64,000 bases of DNA, taken from Coccinella septempunctata. Its lineage: Eukaryota; Arthropoda; Insecta; Coleoptera; Coccinellidae. The notes under the pieces are model-generated. The model saw nothing but the letters and a program-made list of their open reading frames with translations. It did not search any database and was not told the DNA's origin. Location: assembly GCF_907165205.1 (NCBI RefSeq), contig NC_058191.1, positions 10,790,501-10,854,500 on the forward strand, written 5' to 3'. The position numbers and the translations under genes are program-made. Of this stretch, positions 13,601-23,693 are shown piece by piece. Numbering within the stretch: the stretch's first letter is position 1; every line of letters begins with the position of its first letter.

Positions 13601-15807
13601 TCTTTAGCCGGTTCATGTGACATTAGCCGAAACGAAACAGCTTAAAACGTATTCGATGGACACGCGGGGGATGATATCTCGTGTATGGTAGGATATATGG
13701 GGGATGACGCGTTCATGTGGAAATGTTATTCTTTCAATTCTTAAATTAAAAGATGCAAAATGGCATTGCATAATTACTTGAGAATCTTGAGATTATGTTA
13801 CATAACGCCCATTGTTTTTCAATTCAATGTGTTATTTCCATATGTTTAGGAAATTCTATGTCTAATGCCTTTCAAATTGGGCCTATTTTCATTTAAATCA
13901 ATTCATACATACAGTGTTTTTTCTATAAAAAAACAGTATCTTTTCTCTACCATTCAACAATTGGTTTAAGGGAAAAGTTTTCTACGAAATAGAAACGATA
14001 GTTTCTAATGTTTTCCAATTTTCTCAATAACACGGGTATATTTTGTTAAAAAAAAAAATCGCATTTCGTAGAAACGATAGTTTGCACCATCAAACGAAAA
14101 ACTATAAACCAATGGACATTAGAATAGTTGAAAACGCTTTTCCACGCTGACTTCCTCGCAAGAATTTCTTCCCAAAACATTGGATATACGGTTTCTCGCC
14201 ACCCTTGATGAATCACCCTGTACGAAGTATTCAAGTCTTCAAGCGTAGAGAAACGGTCTGGACAGCTACGAGATTGGTGGATGACTGCACTTATATTTCT
14301 TCAGAATTAGGTTTTTGGTATTTTAATAAAGAAGACTATTTCGGGGCATCATTCTTGTCACTCTGATTTTGCTTATTCAATTCCCTTGTCAAATTATCAA
14401 TAATAATCCTCACACTCAAAGAAGCATGTTCCTCTCAAGTTTTTTCATCAGGAGTTCAGATTTTTTGATTCGCCAATAAGAATGCGTTGAAACACAGTAG
14501 AAACAAAAGTTTAATTTCGCATATTTTGTCCTTGTTTGCCCATTCTTAAGTGTTCAACATAATGCTTTTCTGCTATTAAAAATATGTGAAATTCATACAA
14601 AAAAAGCATTTATTTATTTATTAACAAGGAACACGAACAGGTAACCCAATACCGAAAATAGTGCTCACAAATAAATAATACAAAAGAAAACAAAAAAGTG
14701 CCTTATTCCTATACCTATAGTATCAACAAGTGAACAATAATAAAAGAAAAGAAACCAGAAAAAGGGATAGCAGGTGAGGCCGCCTAATAAATGGAGAGGA
14801 AAAACTTTGCTTTAATAGTTTTATTAATGTCATAAGTATTAGAATTACTATATTTTTTATACCTTTTTTCTTAATTGCCGAAAATATGCCGCCCCTGAAG
14901 CCCTAATAATACTTTTGCTTCTTTTTCGATTAGCTTCTACATTTTTAGCCGAGGTTCTGCGAATACACTAAGTGTAGCCGAAAGATAGAAGGAACTAACA
15001 TTAGTACAAGCTCAAAGCTAAACCTAAGTTTAGCTGACTAATCGTTTAGGTTCACGTCTATCTTTAGCCGTAACATATTCATTTTTGAAACTGACGCATT
15101 CTACGAAAAATATGAAGAATACTCTCTTATTTTCCAAAATAGTCCAATATAAATATACGTTAGTTAGCGTTCAATTTATATTCAAGAGTTGGGTTCTTTG
15201 AATTGCTGGTATTTTTAGGGTGTATGAAGGTCAAAATAAAGAAATCGAAAAATGAATTGTGCGTTCGATAAAAATTCATCACATCAATGAAGAACTATAT
15301 ACCGAAAGACATATTGGATAAAATAGTTTGCGAGACGAAAGTGAAAATTAGATTTTTGTATAGATTTTCAAGAGCCCGTATCCTTTCAACCGAGTTGGAT
15401 TAAAAAAAATGGTGAAAGAAAAAAGCGTTTCTTTTGACCTTGGAACGCTTCTGTTGAAATGTATATATACAAATCAAAAACTCACCTTGTATTATATGAA
15501 GAAAATAAAACTGATAAGTTTCACTCTGAAAACGCCAATTGTAGTGGAACATTAATGATATATTTCAATTTCCGAGCGGCTGCTGGTGTAAAATTTACTA
15601 TTATATTTGAATTTTACAGGCAGAATCTCAGTATCAATTAGGGCTTGACCAAGTTCCTACAAGACTACCTATGAAATCCAAAAGTAGATCCAACACTCCT
15701 AGTAAAGGTTAGAATTTAATATGTTAGGAAAGGCATGATGAATTCATTTTTCTTTCATAGATGCAAGTTCCAAACATGATGGAGACCATCAGGATCACAT
15801 GAAGTAA
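1687..15807 (+). CDS. PCM1: PCM1-like centriolar satellite protein, C-terminal part (5' end outside window)
   Basis: Eleven coding exons join with consistent GT-AG sites and phases: 1687-2064, 2596-3077, 3416-3589, 3671-3970, 5931-6129, 6615-6749, 6805-7022, 8806-9139, 11529-11588, 15620-15707, 15761-15807 (stop TAA). Together they give 804 codons. The first exon is preceded by an acceptor (ttcttcgcag), so its ATG is probably internal and the N-terminal coiled-coil part lies upstream of the window. The product is Ser/Asn/Pro-rich and low-complexity. It has one conserved helical block (exon 5931-6129, motif EVASLISANEARPHFLIQLF) that closely resembles the C-terminal region of vertebrate PCM1, continued by the helical exon 6805-7022. 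An acidic stretch follows near 9050. The family scaffolds centriolar satellites and helps cilium and centrosome assembly; the Drosophila homologue is known as Combover. The donor after 6129 (GTTCGT) is weak. An AATAAA lies at 15920-15925. Introns hold a MITE, a hairpin and three LINE remnants. Family assignment is firm; exact exon ends are inferred. Confidence 0.82.
2223..2523. mobile_element. Foldback MITE with TA target duplication (Tc1/mariner-like)
   Basis: The two halves are imperfect inverted copies. The left half starts CAGTGTGTCAATTTG and the right half, reverse-complemented, starts CACTGTGTCAATTTG; both continue through a CAAAATCAGAAAAAATGCA-like stretch. TA flanks both ends (2221-2222 and 2524-2525). 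It lies in the PCM1 intron between exons 1687-2064 and 2596-3077 and does not disturb the splice sites. A diverged partial relative lies near 23160-23345. Confidence 0.7.
4213..4280. repeat. Perfect 24-bp stem with 20-nt loop in a PCM1 intron
   Basis: Positions 4213-4236 are the exact reverse complement of 4257-4280, with spacer 4237-4256. A transcript from either strand could fold into a precursor-microRNA-sized hairpin. Perfect pairing also fits a young inverted-repeat remnant. Confidence 0.7.
4650..5290 (+). mobile_element. Non-LTR retrotransposon remnant (reverse transcriptase part)
   Basis: With many stops and frameshifts, one frame reads QYADDAAFIAYNKNLKD near 4660, the YADD catalytic motif of LINE reverse transcriptases. 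A RPMLEYG motif near 5080, typical of the post-RT region of Jockey-like elements, follows. It lies in the PCM1 intron 3971-5930 and is clearly dead. Confidence 0.6.
5931..6129 (+). CDS. PCM1: PCM1 exon encoding the conserved C-terminal helical domain
   Basis: This 199-nt exon (66 codons after completing a split Arg codon) carries the most conserved part of the protein. It runs from LFEELRENVYREVASLISAN through a second helix ending in QSIQVLISQSF. The EVASLIS-N-E-RPHFLI-LF-LQL pattern matches the C-terminal signature of vertebrate PCM1 and is what identifies the gene. Confidence 0.85.
7380..8690 (+). mobile_element. 5'-truncated non-LTR retrotransposon with C-terminal zinc finger
   Basis: Broken frames give SGIKQGCVLAP (about 7450), QYADDCALIAS (about 7530) and a long post-RT region (LGLRLDIDKTRILVS, then EQVEQFKYLGSFI). 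An open frame at 8060-8395 ends in a C2H2-like finger, CPECGRICRSRLGLFSHRRAH. This tail is common in animal endonuclease-reverse-transcriptase LINEs. The last about 150 bp (finger, then GGTAACGGGATACAGCAA) are present twice, at about 8320-8485 and 8515-8670, so the 3' end is tandemly duplicated. It sits in the PCM1 intron before exon 8806-9139. Confidence 0.75.
10134..11030 (-). mobile_element. LINE remnant: RNase H and C-terminal region
   Basis: On the minus strand, shifting frames read a decayed RNase H-like region (FQTEFLAIKKCVVINLE near 10800). A fragment ending MGLSETDECRFCGEQEETP-H-V-EC follows at 10291-10671, the cysteine-rich tail typical of Jockey/R1-type elements. Several stops and frameshifts mark it as dead. 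It lies in the PCM1 intron between exons 8806-9139 and 11529-11588. Confidence 0.65.
11816..11950. repeat. Two tandem copies of a 68-bp unit
   Basis: GGATCAGTGATGATCGAAATT begins at 11816 and a diverged copy (GGATCAGTGATAATCGAAATT) at 11884. Similarity continues through the CAAAATAT motif of each copy. It is intronic to PCM1. Confidence 0.6.
13491..15074. mobile_element. DNA transposon-like unit with TIR starting GTTACGGCTAAAGATAG
   Basis: GTTACGGCTAAAGATAG at 13491 matches the reverse complement of CTATCTTTAGCCGTAAC ending at 15074. The similarity extends inward through repeated AGCCGGCTAAA / TTTAGC motifs. No transposase was seen inside. The target duplication is unclear. It fills much of the last long PCM1 intron. 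Confidence 0.55.
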
Positions 15808-15919
15808 ACCTTCTAGTATTAAATATTTATGCTTTTTTATGTATTACATGTAATTTGATTATTTTATTTGTCTGTTTATTCCATATAAAAAAGGTTGTAT
15901 TATTTAGTATGTTATGAAT

Positions 15920-15925
15920 AATAAA
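15920..15925 (+). terminator. Polyadenylation signal of PCM1
   Basis: AATAAA lies 113 bp after the stop codon. Only about 25 bp downstream is the minus-strand AATAAA (15951-15956) of the convergent gene. Confidence 0.55.
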
Positions 15926-15950
15926 TGATGTTTTACCATTCAAATGTGAT

Positions 15951-15956
15951 TTTATT
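15951..15956 (-). terminator. Polyadenylation signal of the 172-residue gene
   Basis: TTTATT on + (AATAAA on -) lies 171 bp beyond the minus-strand stop codon at 16127. It almost abuts the PCM1 signal, so the two 3' UTRs probably meet or overlap. Confidence 0.45.
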
Positions 15957-16126
15957 ATTAGAAAATTATATTCTTACAAACATCCTTTGTTTCATACAAA
16001 ATTCATCAAGCACAAAATAGAACTAATTACATTCAATCGAAAATTATTAACTATTTTTACATATTCGAACTCATCACAGTGTTGGCACAATATGTGTCAC
16101 TATAAGCACTATTTTGAGAGTCCTTT

Positions 16127-17220
16127 TTACAAATCACTTTCCCGATTCCAATGATGTAAACAACTTCCATGGGTGCTTTCTAACAATTCTTCTTCTTTTA
16201 TGTTCTCCATAAATGTTACAATCTCTTTATTTTGAAAGTGTGTATGTGGTAAATTTTCTGTGAGAAATGAAAATAAGATAGTATCATATTATTAATGATT
16301 CCTAAAATTGTATAATAAACACTTCCTAAGTATACCCGTCTATTTGTACTATTTTTACTTTCATAAATAAACAACTGATACTAAGTGGGTTTCAAACATC
16401 TACCACCACTAAATTGAAAGCCTTCTCCAAAATCTTCTCTATTACATATATGACATATATTGAAGAGCTTTTGTGAGGTAGAATCAATATCATTAACTAC
16501 TTTGATAAATTATGAACACTGACATAAGTACCCTGAAGATGATTTCGTATTATTTTTAAATATCGAGAAATTAAAAATCCACTACCACTTTCTCTACCTA
16601 AAATATAAGTTTTTCAAACTATTTCACTACTCAATAAACATTGTGAATAATGCACGACGCAATCAAAAATGATTAAAGACACTACGAGGTAAATCAGGTA
16701 AGTTATGTGTTGGTTTTCTTCCAAATTTTGGTTTTGAAGACTCTGCAGCTTGAAAAATGCCTGAAATGAACACTAACTAAGAACTAGTGAAATTTAGTAT
16801 CTGGGGAAAGTTTGATTAGTGGGATTATAACACCACAATGACACAATTATATATTTATATAATTTCAAAACATGCAAAATGTTGAGAAAAGTGAAATTTC
16901 AACTAACCATTTTGGCGCCTTTTTTTGAATGCATGTACTTCTATTGGTTCGCTACTTAGCCGTTTGCGATTAAATAGTTGTGCATTACTATTACTATCCG
17001 TGATATTTGCATTTTCGGAAAAACTGTTGCTATCCACTTCCATTTGATTGTGGTGTTCGTCAGCCTTGTTATCAGGTTGATTCCTAACCGGTTGATATCC
17101 ATAATACCCATTTGTTGAAACAATCGGTAAAGGACAGTGAGCCCCCAACTGAATGTTCAAATCGCTAAATAAATTGTCCCTCATGGTTACAAAATCTTCC
17201 ACTACTCCTTTAAGTCGCAA
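16127..17220 (-). CDS. Unrecognised 172-residue protein, three exons
   Basis: Exons on the minus strand are 17220-16908, 16760-16686 and 16257-16127, in phases 1 and 1, totalling 519 nt with a TAA stop. The start is the first ATG of the open frame. I do not recognise the family. Exon 1 has an N-terminal helix-like stretch (MRLKGVVEDFVTMRDNLFSD), an Asn/Ser/Asp-rich middle, and a basic cluster at about residues 97-104 (HAFKKRRQ) that looks like a nuclear localisation signal. The C-terminus is acidic and helical (VTFMENIKEEELLE) and ends HHWNRESDL. No membrane segment or signal peptide is visible. The phase agreement and the absence of stops across three exons argue that it is real. The donor of exon 2 (C then GTAGTG) is weak. 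It is convergent with PCM1 and divergent from VMA21, whose start is 557 bp away, so a shared promoter region is likely. Confidence 0.6.
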
Positions 17221-17776
17221 CTATTTACGTCTATTCACTAATACACCTGCGTGCTGAATCGCGAACGGCTTGTTCAAGTTTTATTTACGAAATATAACCG
17301 GTTGCTTTTAAATCATGGTGGGGGAGGAAACGAGGAAACTTAACTCCGGTACTTAAGTACTTTTGTTGATTGGACCTACTCAGATAATGGGTTTGTCCAG
17401 TTCGCGAAATGAGAACCGTTCCTAACTGCGTTCAAAACAAGACTAATATAGAAAATCATTAAAATTTATTAATTATTCTTCATTTATAATATATAATGAT
17501 AATTATGGCTATTAATCAAGATAATTTATTTTTGACAGTCTCCCACATTTGTCTATGATTTTTAAAAAGTCATAGAGAAGCAAAGAGGTAGAAGACTGTT
17601 CTCTGTGCCTTGATCCCTTATGAATCTGTGTTATTTAGGCCATAAAGTAAGTTCTGTGATTTGGGCCTTTAGTTGACGTATGGATAACCTAGATGGTCCA
17701 AAACAAATAGCAAATTCGAGGAAGAAATAGAAATTTAATTGAAATTAGATTATTTCAATTGAAATTATAGGACAAA
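17221..17776. promoter_or_regulatory. Probable bidirectional promoter interval
   Basis: This gap separates the start codons of the divergent 172-residue gene and VMA21. It holds a short GC-richer patch around 17315-17410 and no transposon that I recognise, unlike most gaps here. No specific factor sites are claimed. Confidence 0.4.
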
Positions 17777-18084
17777 ATGGCCGATCAAGAAGTTCTTAAA
17801 GTCTTCAAAAATGTCCTGTTCTATATCAGTTTTATTTTAATAGCTCCAATATCTACTTTCTTTGGGTCTAAGTCTATAATATTTCAAGGTACATTATAAC
17901 TCATTTGAAATAAAATGCGCTCATTTGAAATTGTTTTTAAGGTATATTTGGAGTGGACTCTGTTGCCAGTAATATATGGTCTGCTGTGTTTGCTGTAGTA
18001 GTGTTACATTTGGCACTTGGGATGTATATTTATCGGGCATACTTTGACAGTGAGCCACCTAAGCCTGATGTTAAAATCGACTAA
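17777..18084 (+). CDS. VMA21: V-ATPase assembly integral membrane protein VMA21
   Basis: Exons 17777-17888 and 17942-18084 (phase 1, 53-bp intron) encode 84 residues, against about 100 in vertebrates. Two hydrophobic segments are clear: one containing NVLFYISFILIAPIST and one containing WSAVFAVVVLHLALGMYIY. Between them lies FFGSKSIIFQGIFG, which aligns with the YFTTKSYIFEG loop of human VMA21. The short charged C-terminus (PPKPDVKID) faces the cytosol in this family. VMA21 escorts the assembling V0 sector of the proton-pumping V-ATPase in the ER and onward. The ATG has AAAA before it, a good insect start context. An AATAAA at 18404-18409 could end the transcript. Assignment rests on topology plus the inter-helix motif. 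Confidence 0.9.
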
Positions 18085-18403
18085 TATATTTGTCAGATTT
18101 TTACATATTTTGAGGTGTTCATTTGGAATTATTTCAAAATGTGATGATAATTTTATGTAGTCTTTAAGTGCAACTGTAATATTTTGTATGTTTGAAAATA
18201 ATAAGTCCAACATTTCAATGAAATTCTGTCAGTTCAGGTGAATTTTCTTGGACTATCCTTATGAGAGTAGAGGCCTCAGATTTTCCAATATAAGCTCAAG
18301 TAGAAATGCATACTAAGCACCTGCTAAAAATTCTCAGCTTAAGGAACTTATGAAAATATGCTTTTGAAAACTAAGGGCTCTTCAGCCAAGTTGGCTATTT
18401 ATT

Positions 18404-18409
18404 AATAAA
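18404..18409 (+). terminator. Candidate polyadenylation signal of VMA21
   Basis: AATAAA lies 320 bp after the VMA21 stop and is the first good match downstream. Confidence 0.4.
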
Positions 18410-18426
18410 AATGTAGGATTTTTATT

Positions 18427-18543
18427 ATGGGTTGGTCAATTATATTGATAATTCTCAGTGTGTGTATATCGTATATATTCTGTACATTCCTTAAGAATTA
18501 TGTTTCACACACAACTAACAGCAAGAAAGTGTTGACTAATTTG
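18427..18543 (+). other. Possible orphan first exon (39 codons, membrane segment)
   Basis: ATG at 18427 opens a hydrophobic stretch (GWSIILIILSVCISYIFCTF) then a polar tail. It runs exactly to a strong donor, TTG then GTGAGT. This could be the signal-anchor exon of a gene, but no continuing exon was found before 23.7 kb. Low confidence. Confidence 0.2.
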
Positions 18544-18549
18544 GTGAGT

Positions 18550-19788
18550 GATTAATTAAATTTGACGAAAAGAGATTCCAACCAATCCATTGAAACAAAT
18601 TGTTCAATAAAAACTCATCTCAATTATTGAGATGAGAAAATGGTTTCATTGCTTGATATGATTATGGTAAGTGATCAGATTTTATTTAATTTTTCAAATG
18701 ATCATACTATAACTCAATTTCTGCACTCAACGTGAAATATATCATTGGAGATTGAGAAAGAAGTCTAATAATTTCAGAACTTTTTTCAATCCCTATTTTC
18801 TACGATTTCAAGAATGTTTATATATATATATATACTGAAGATTACAGACTTATGAGTTAATTCTATAATCTTTGGGAGACATAAAGTAAAAATTCGATAC
18901 ACAATGATAACGCGTAGGTTCAAATTAATAAATTCATTTTTCGAAAATTGGGACTCATCGATTCTTATTTTTGGCGGCGTCTCCAATATGGCGGACGAGT
19001 TTTCTATGCTTGATTTAGGATAGCTGAAAATTGAGGGCAGTCCAGCCACAGCCCTCTTAACACAAAGTCATAAAGTAAGTCAATGGGTGTGTTCTGTGCA
19101 CAAAGTGTGTTTAAGAGGGCTGTGGTCCAGCCAACAACACCGAGAACACGTTCTCGTTCCATAATACCCCCTTCTACTCTGTAATCTGTGTACCTCCCTA
19201 TGCTGTGCTAGGCTACGCTACTCTCATGCGGGCATCATTCAGGCAGAGCACAGGAATGATTTTCCTCTGTATAGTAGTTACTCCGCTGTGCTGTGCTGCC
19301 CTCAGAGCGGCTAGCCTTATGGAGGGTAGCTTGATTTAATTTCAAATTGGTATATATTATGGAGTTAAAACTCTGGGAGATTTTTATGAAAAAAATGAAT
19401 CTGTAGCCTACTTTTAGTTTTAGTTAAATAGGTTACATCTGATCCAATATAAATCTGGTTTTCAGTGTTCATCAAGATGGCAAAAATTGATTGTTGGCGG
19501 AATAGTTTTGCTATTCAATATAACCATTTATTTATTTATCTATTCATTCAAAATTATACATGTAAATGTACAAAAATACAAAATTACTAATGAGTGGACA
19601 GTGCACTTATAGGTATACGCTGTGATTCACACATTGTAAAATCTTTGATATAAAATTGATATTTGAACTTTTTACTCGTGAAGTCTGCTGAAATTAATGG
19701 GTTGACATTTTTGTCGAATTACCAAAACTTTGTTACAGACGTCATATTTTCGTTATGAGGATTTTTATCGACTACCTATAATGTGTCT
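18550..19788. other. Intergenic; small inverted repeats only
   Basis: No gene was recognised. There is a short palindrome around 18610-18635 (CTCATCTCAAT/ATTGAGATGAG). An inverted pair of an AGCCACAGCCCTCTTAA motif flanks a short spacer at about 19043-19135, a small hairpin-like element. Confidence 0.45.
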
Positions 19789-20500
19789 ACAGGGTATTCC
19801 GGAAACCGACGTCAATATCCGGCACATGGTGATAGCTCAATTCATTTCTGACCAGAATATCAAAATTTGGTTCTAGTATATAATTGAACAGTTTTGTGGA
19901 ATTCGTCGAAATCATCATCTCATTGATTGTTTTCAGTACTACGGCAATAAAAATGTTGATGTTTTGTTGTTTTTTTTTTTTAATCGAATATTACGGATGA
20001 ATCAGCCAATTCAACATGATCAAAGATTATCCCAAGGTTACTATATATGGTGTGCTCAGAATTTTTTTTTCTCACCGTGTGTTAAGTCGAAAATGTTGTA
20101 TCGAATATTTGACGAATTGCGCCAACTTTTGGCGTAACATGCCGGAATAGTTGGGTATAATTTTTTTTGTATCATGAACGATCAAATTTGGGTGAAAAAA
20201 TTTGAGAAAAAAAATGCGATTAATATTTTTTTTTGAGCACACCATAGTAACATGATCTTCGATCATGTTGAATAGGCTGATTCATCCTCAATATTCGATT
20301 TGAAAAAAAAAACAACAAAACATTTGTTTCCGTGGTACTGAAAACAATCAATGAGGTGATGATTTCGACGAATTCCACAAAACTGTCAATTTCTCGAAAA
20401 CCAAGACACTTTTACTAGAACTAAATTTTGATATTCTGATCAGAAATGAAGTGAGCTATCACCATGTGCTGGATTGACGTCGGTTTTTGGACATGCTGTA
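19789..20500. mobile_element. Foldback element, about 710 bp with arms of over 300 bp
   Basis: The left arm (CCGACGTCAATATCCGGCAC near 19807, then CACATGGTGATAGCTCA) recurs inverted at the right (TGAGCTATCACCATGTGCTG near 20450). The pairing continues inward through CAGAATATCAAAATTT, GAATTCGTCGAAATCATCA and ATGATCAAAGAT. The innermost pair is TATGGTGTGCTCA and TGAGCACACCATA. No transposase gene is inside. Mismatches and small indels show moderate age. Confidence 0.7.
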
Positions 20501-21880
20501 TATCTATTCTCTATACTTGATGAATATAAAGGTGTAAGATCTGTAATAATCTTGGTGTCCTTGTTAGTTGTTTGGGTACGTTCTCATAGCTTCACCTTTC
20601 AGTGATGCCACACACTTCAGTCCCATAGATAGAGGATCTATCTTCTATCTACGATTACGATCAGTCACAGCCTACTATGGACTATTCTCACTTGCATTGG
20701 CATGCCCGACTAATGCTCCATAAGTGATTATCTTATTTCCGTTTTTTGGATAAGAATTTGATAATAGTATAGACGGGCTTAAAAAGTTATTTCTGATGCA
20801 GGGTAGATTATTGTTTTAGATGGACACCTTGGAATGCAATGCGTTGCAATGGAAATATCTGGAAATGACTCCAAATAAGAATACGGCTAGTAAAGCAATG
20901 ATGACTCGTGCAGATGTCTGACTGGTAAGACTTGTAGCTGGAAACCTAAAATACTTTGATTGATATACGTCCATGAATATATTCATCACACCCTATACAA
21001 CAAGAATTAAGAGATTGAAACGATAATACTTTGCGTCAGTTGCATGCAGAAAAGAACCATACTTTGCATCTCGTGGTGAAAATCCAGTAAATCGTCGATA
21101 ACAAGTCAAACTTGGGTAATTTTTCAGCTCTCCTGCTTCATTTGCAGCTCAGTTTTTAGAAAACCATTCTAGTCAAAAAAATGCTTATACCTGTACTGAT
21201 GTACTCTGCGACGCCGATTTATTTTGGTAGGTCAGGTTGGGCCCTTAGATACTGATAAGCTCGTTCACCATCTTAGAACCGCTACCTGGAATTTATGGGC
21301 AGAAAAATTATAATTCTTGATATCGAAAAACCTAACGGGCTACCACTTGATTTTTCTCTCTAGAGCCCGTTTACATAAGCTCAAGACATTTGTGCAAACT
21401 GGCACTTAAAGTAGGCTGTGTTCATGTTATCAATATTGGTTCTTTTGTTGATTGTTTGACACCATTTCCTGTATTCACCGCTTTTTTAAGTTGTTTTGAA
21501 ATGCTGTAATGCATGTTTCATTGAAATCAAAAGAGTGCAGGTCTACTGTTGTATTATTTTTTTTTTTTTTGAGTGGGTTGTGTATATTTGTGCTGTCTCG
21601 ACTGTGTTCACGGACGAGAATAATACGGCACTAGCGGAATATTCTCTCAAAGAACTGCATGCTCTTCTGATTTCATCAAAGATTATAGAGTTAGGTAACT
21701 CTATAATCTTTGGATTTCAATAAAGCATGGGTGCATGAAAAATACGAAGCAAGGGACGTGGCTGTCTTTTAGGTCATGTAGCAATGGATCTGACCTTTAT
21801 TACTAGGAAATTGTCCTATTTATCCGGCGTTATTTCACTCACAACAATCATGAGATTCCTTGAACAACATCCTTATAAGA
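20501..21880. other. Intergenic; nothing clear apart from a short hairpin
   Basis: No exon or recognisable element is supported. A short open frame at 21496-21723 has no family resemblance and contains a T-run, so it is not called. A weak LINE-like string (LIPVLMYSATPIYF around 21187) is insufficient for a call. Confidence 0.4.
21678..21711. repeat. 34-bp perfect inverted repeat
   Basis: AAAGATTATAGAGTTA at 21678 is followed by GG and then its exact reverse complement, ending at 21711. The 2-nt spacer makes it a near-perfect palindrome. Confidence 0.7.
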
Positions 21881-21883
21881 TAC

Positions 21884-22120
21884 TGTTACCAGTCCGGTCC
21901 TGGCGGCCGCTTTCTTCTGAAAGGACCGCGGCCTCGGCCGCTGCCTTCTAGAACGATCGCGAAGGGATCAGATCAGGAGCAGGTAGGGTAGTACAGTTAT
22001 AGTTCACAGTGCAAATGATGGACTAGTGGAAATAAATAGTAGTGACATAGTTAGTTTGTTATTTACAAGTGTTAGTATAAGTGTAAATAAATAATTTTAA
22101 TCTGTCGGACGTTTTAATTA
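21884..22120 (+). mobile_element. LTR-like fragment (weak)
   Basis: The block starts TGTTACCAGTCCGGTCC and has a GC-rich head. It then runs into GTAAATAAATA-type sequence resembling the tail of the gypsy remnant at about 47.9-48.0 kb. A solo LTR is possible; no clear target duplication was found. Confidence 0.3.
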
Positions 22121-22203
22121 AGCAAAGAAAACGTTTCTTAATAAACTTTTTAGGGTTTTCACTCCCAATCTCTGAAAAAAAATCAATTAAAAATGAAATA
22201 AAC

Positions 22204-22330
22204 GATTTGCTCCTGCGTAAATTCTTGCACTAATTTGTCAGGAGCAAATCAACTAGAAAAAATTGTTGCCTGACAATGAACTGAAAATTAAGAACAACAT
22301 TTTTTTCTAGTTGATTTGCTCCTGACAAAT
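22204..22330. repeat. Inverted repeat around ATTTGTCAGGAGCAAATCAA
   Basis: The motif at 22233-22252, extending into an AACTAGAAAAA stretch, is repeated inverted and ends at 22330. A third, partial inverted copy (GATTTGCTCCTG) lies at about 22205. The unit abuts a transposase fragment downstream. Confidence 0.6.
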
Positions 22331-22379
22331 GATTCTGATGCAAAAGACGCATCAAACGATTATTTTTCAACAAAAGATG

Positions 22380-22650
22380 GCGCTGATTTCGTTCAACAGG
22401 TTCTTAGATAAAAATTTTTCTCATGCCTGGATTGGAAGAAAGGGACATATTGAGTGGCCACCCAGATCACCTGATCTGGCTACTGTACTTTTTTATGAGG
22501 TCACCTGAAATCCAAGATTTACGCTATCCAGCCTGAATCACTATAGAGGATTTGAGAACTCGGATCATTAATGATTGCCGTCAAATCACTCCAGAAATCT
22601 TGGGTAATGTGTACCTGAACGTTTTCAGCAAAACTTAATTACTGCATGGA
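22380..22650 (+). pseudogene. Mariner-like transposase fragment, DD41D-like family
   Basis: One frame reads HAWIGRKGHIEWPPRSPDLA near 22430, the same block as the minus-strand transposase at 55.2-55.6 kb (RWIGRNGPVSWPPRSPDITP). The following C-terminal part is frameshifted. It is a short, inactive fragment. Confidence 0.5.
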
Positions 22651-23693
22651 AGCGAATGGTGCCCATTTCCAGCATTTAATAAACATAACAAAAGTAAAGT
22701 ACCCTTCCACCAGTCAATTTTATTCGTTATCGATAGAAATTTTGAAGCGAAATTTCAGGATCAGATAGTACTCGTTAAGATATCTTCAACATGAGGTATC
22801 GCAACATCAAGGGGTTGTGCTCATCCCCGTTACGGATGTGGGGGATGCAAATTGTGGAAAAGTTGTTCCCCCTCGAATCAGAAATTGACGGGTCCGAGGT
22901 CCGAGCGATTTTCTATATTCACTCTTTAAAGCCGATAAATCTTGGTGTTAAGTTTTCGTTGGACCACACTGTATATCTGATTGTAATACCACATGCACTC
23001 CTACGGTACCCCATTTCTGCTGCCATTCATTAGCTTTCTCTTCATCTGTTATTATTAATTATTTTCATGTTTCATTGCTATCGTTATAATTATTCTACTT
23101 TTTTTGTTATTTTTTGTTTCGAATTTTTGAAACGGCAATCGAATAACCTTTAAAACAAGGTGCCACTCAACACTTTATGATTTCAGGAGTTGCTCTCATC
23201 ATGTTGATGGTGATACAAACTGATTGGAACCAACCGTATAAAATGTACCCCTACAAACCAAAGTTTACCTCTTTTTGAATTTTTTCTGATTTTACACATG
23301 GGGGTCGAAATATTAAGGGTGGTAACTTTTCAAATAAGTGATACACTGACTGATATACGTATATAACGCCAACAACCAACTAACAAATGCTTTAACAAAA
23401 GCATAAACTGAGCAAACTCACTGATTTATGATACCACCTCGTATAAGCACATCAACTGAACGTTTAATTTTTCAAATTGAATAAATTGATTGATAAAGTT
23501 AAGTAGGTATAAGACAAATCAAAATATGGTAGTAATAAAATGACGAATCCCTTATCTAAAGCTGAAAATACTCCCATTTTATATAAGGTCAACTTGTTCC
23601 ATTAAATTCATGCATGAATAGAGTAAACATAAATATTGTCTCCTCATTAAGTATTTTATTAGTTAGTCGGTAACATTCACGAGTGAAGTCGTT
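22650..23693. other. Upstream region of the acyl-CoA synthetase gene; repeat fragments
   Basis: No gene is called. Positions about 23160-23345 resemble half of the MITE at 2223-2523 (shared ACCAAAGTTTACCTCTT and ATATTAAGGGTGGTA). About 350 bp before the synthetase start is unannotated AT-rich sequence that should contain its promoter. Confidence 0.45.

Noticed and set aside
18427..18543. Orphan hydrophobic first exon considered as a separate gene
   Set aside because: It has a good donor, but no downstream exon could be joined, so it is listed only as a weak possibility and not as a gene.
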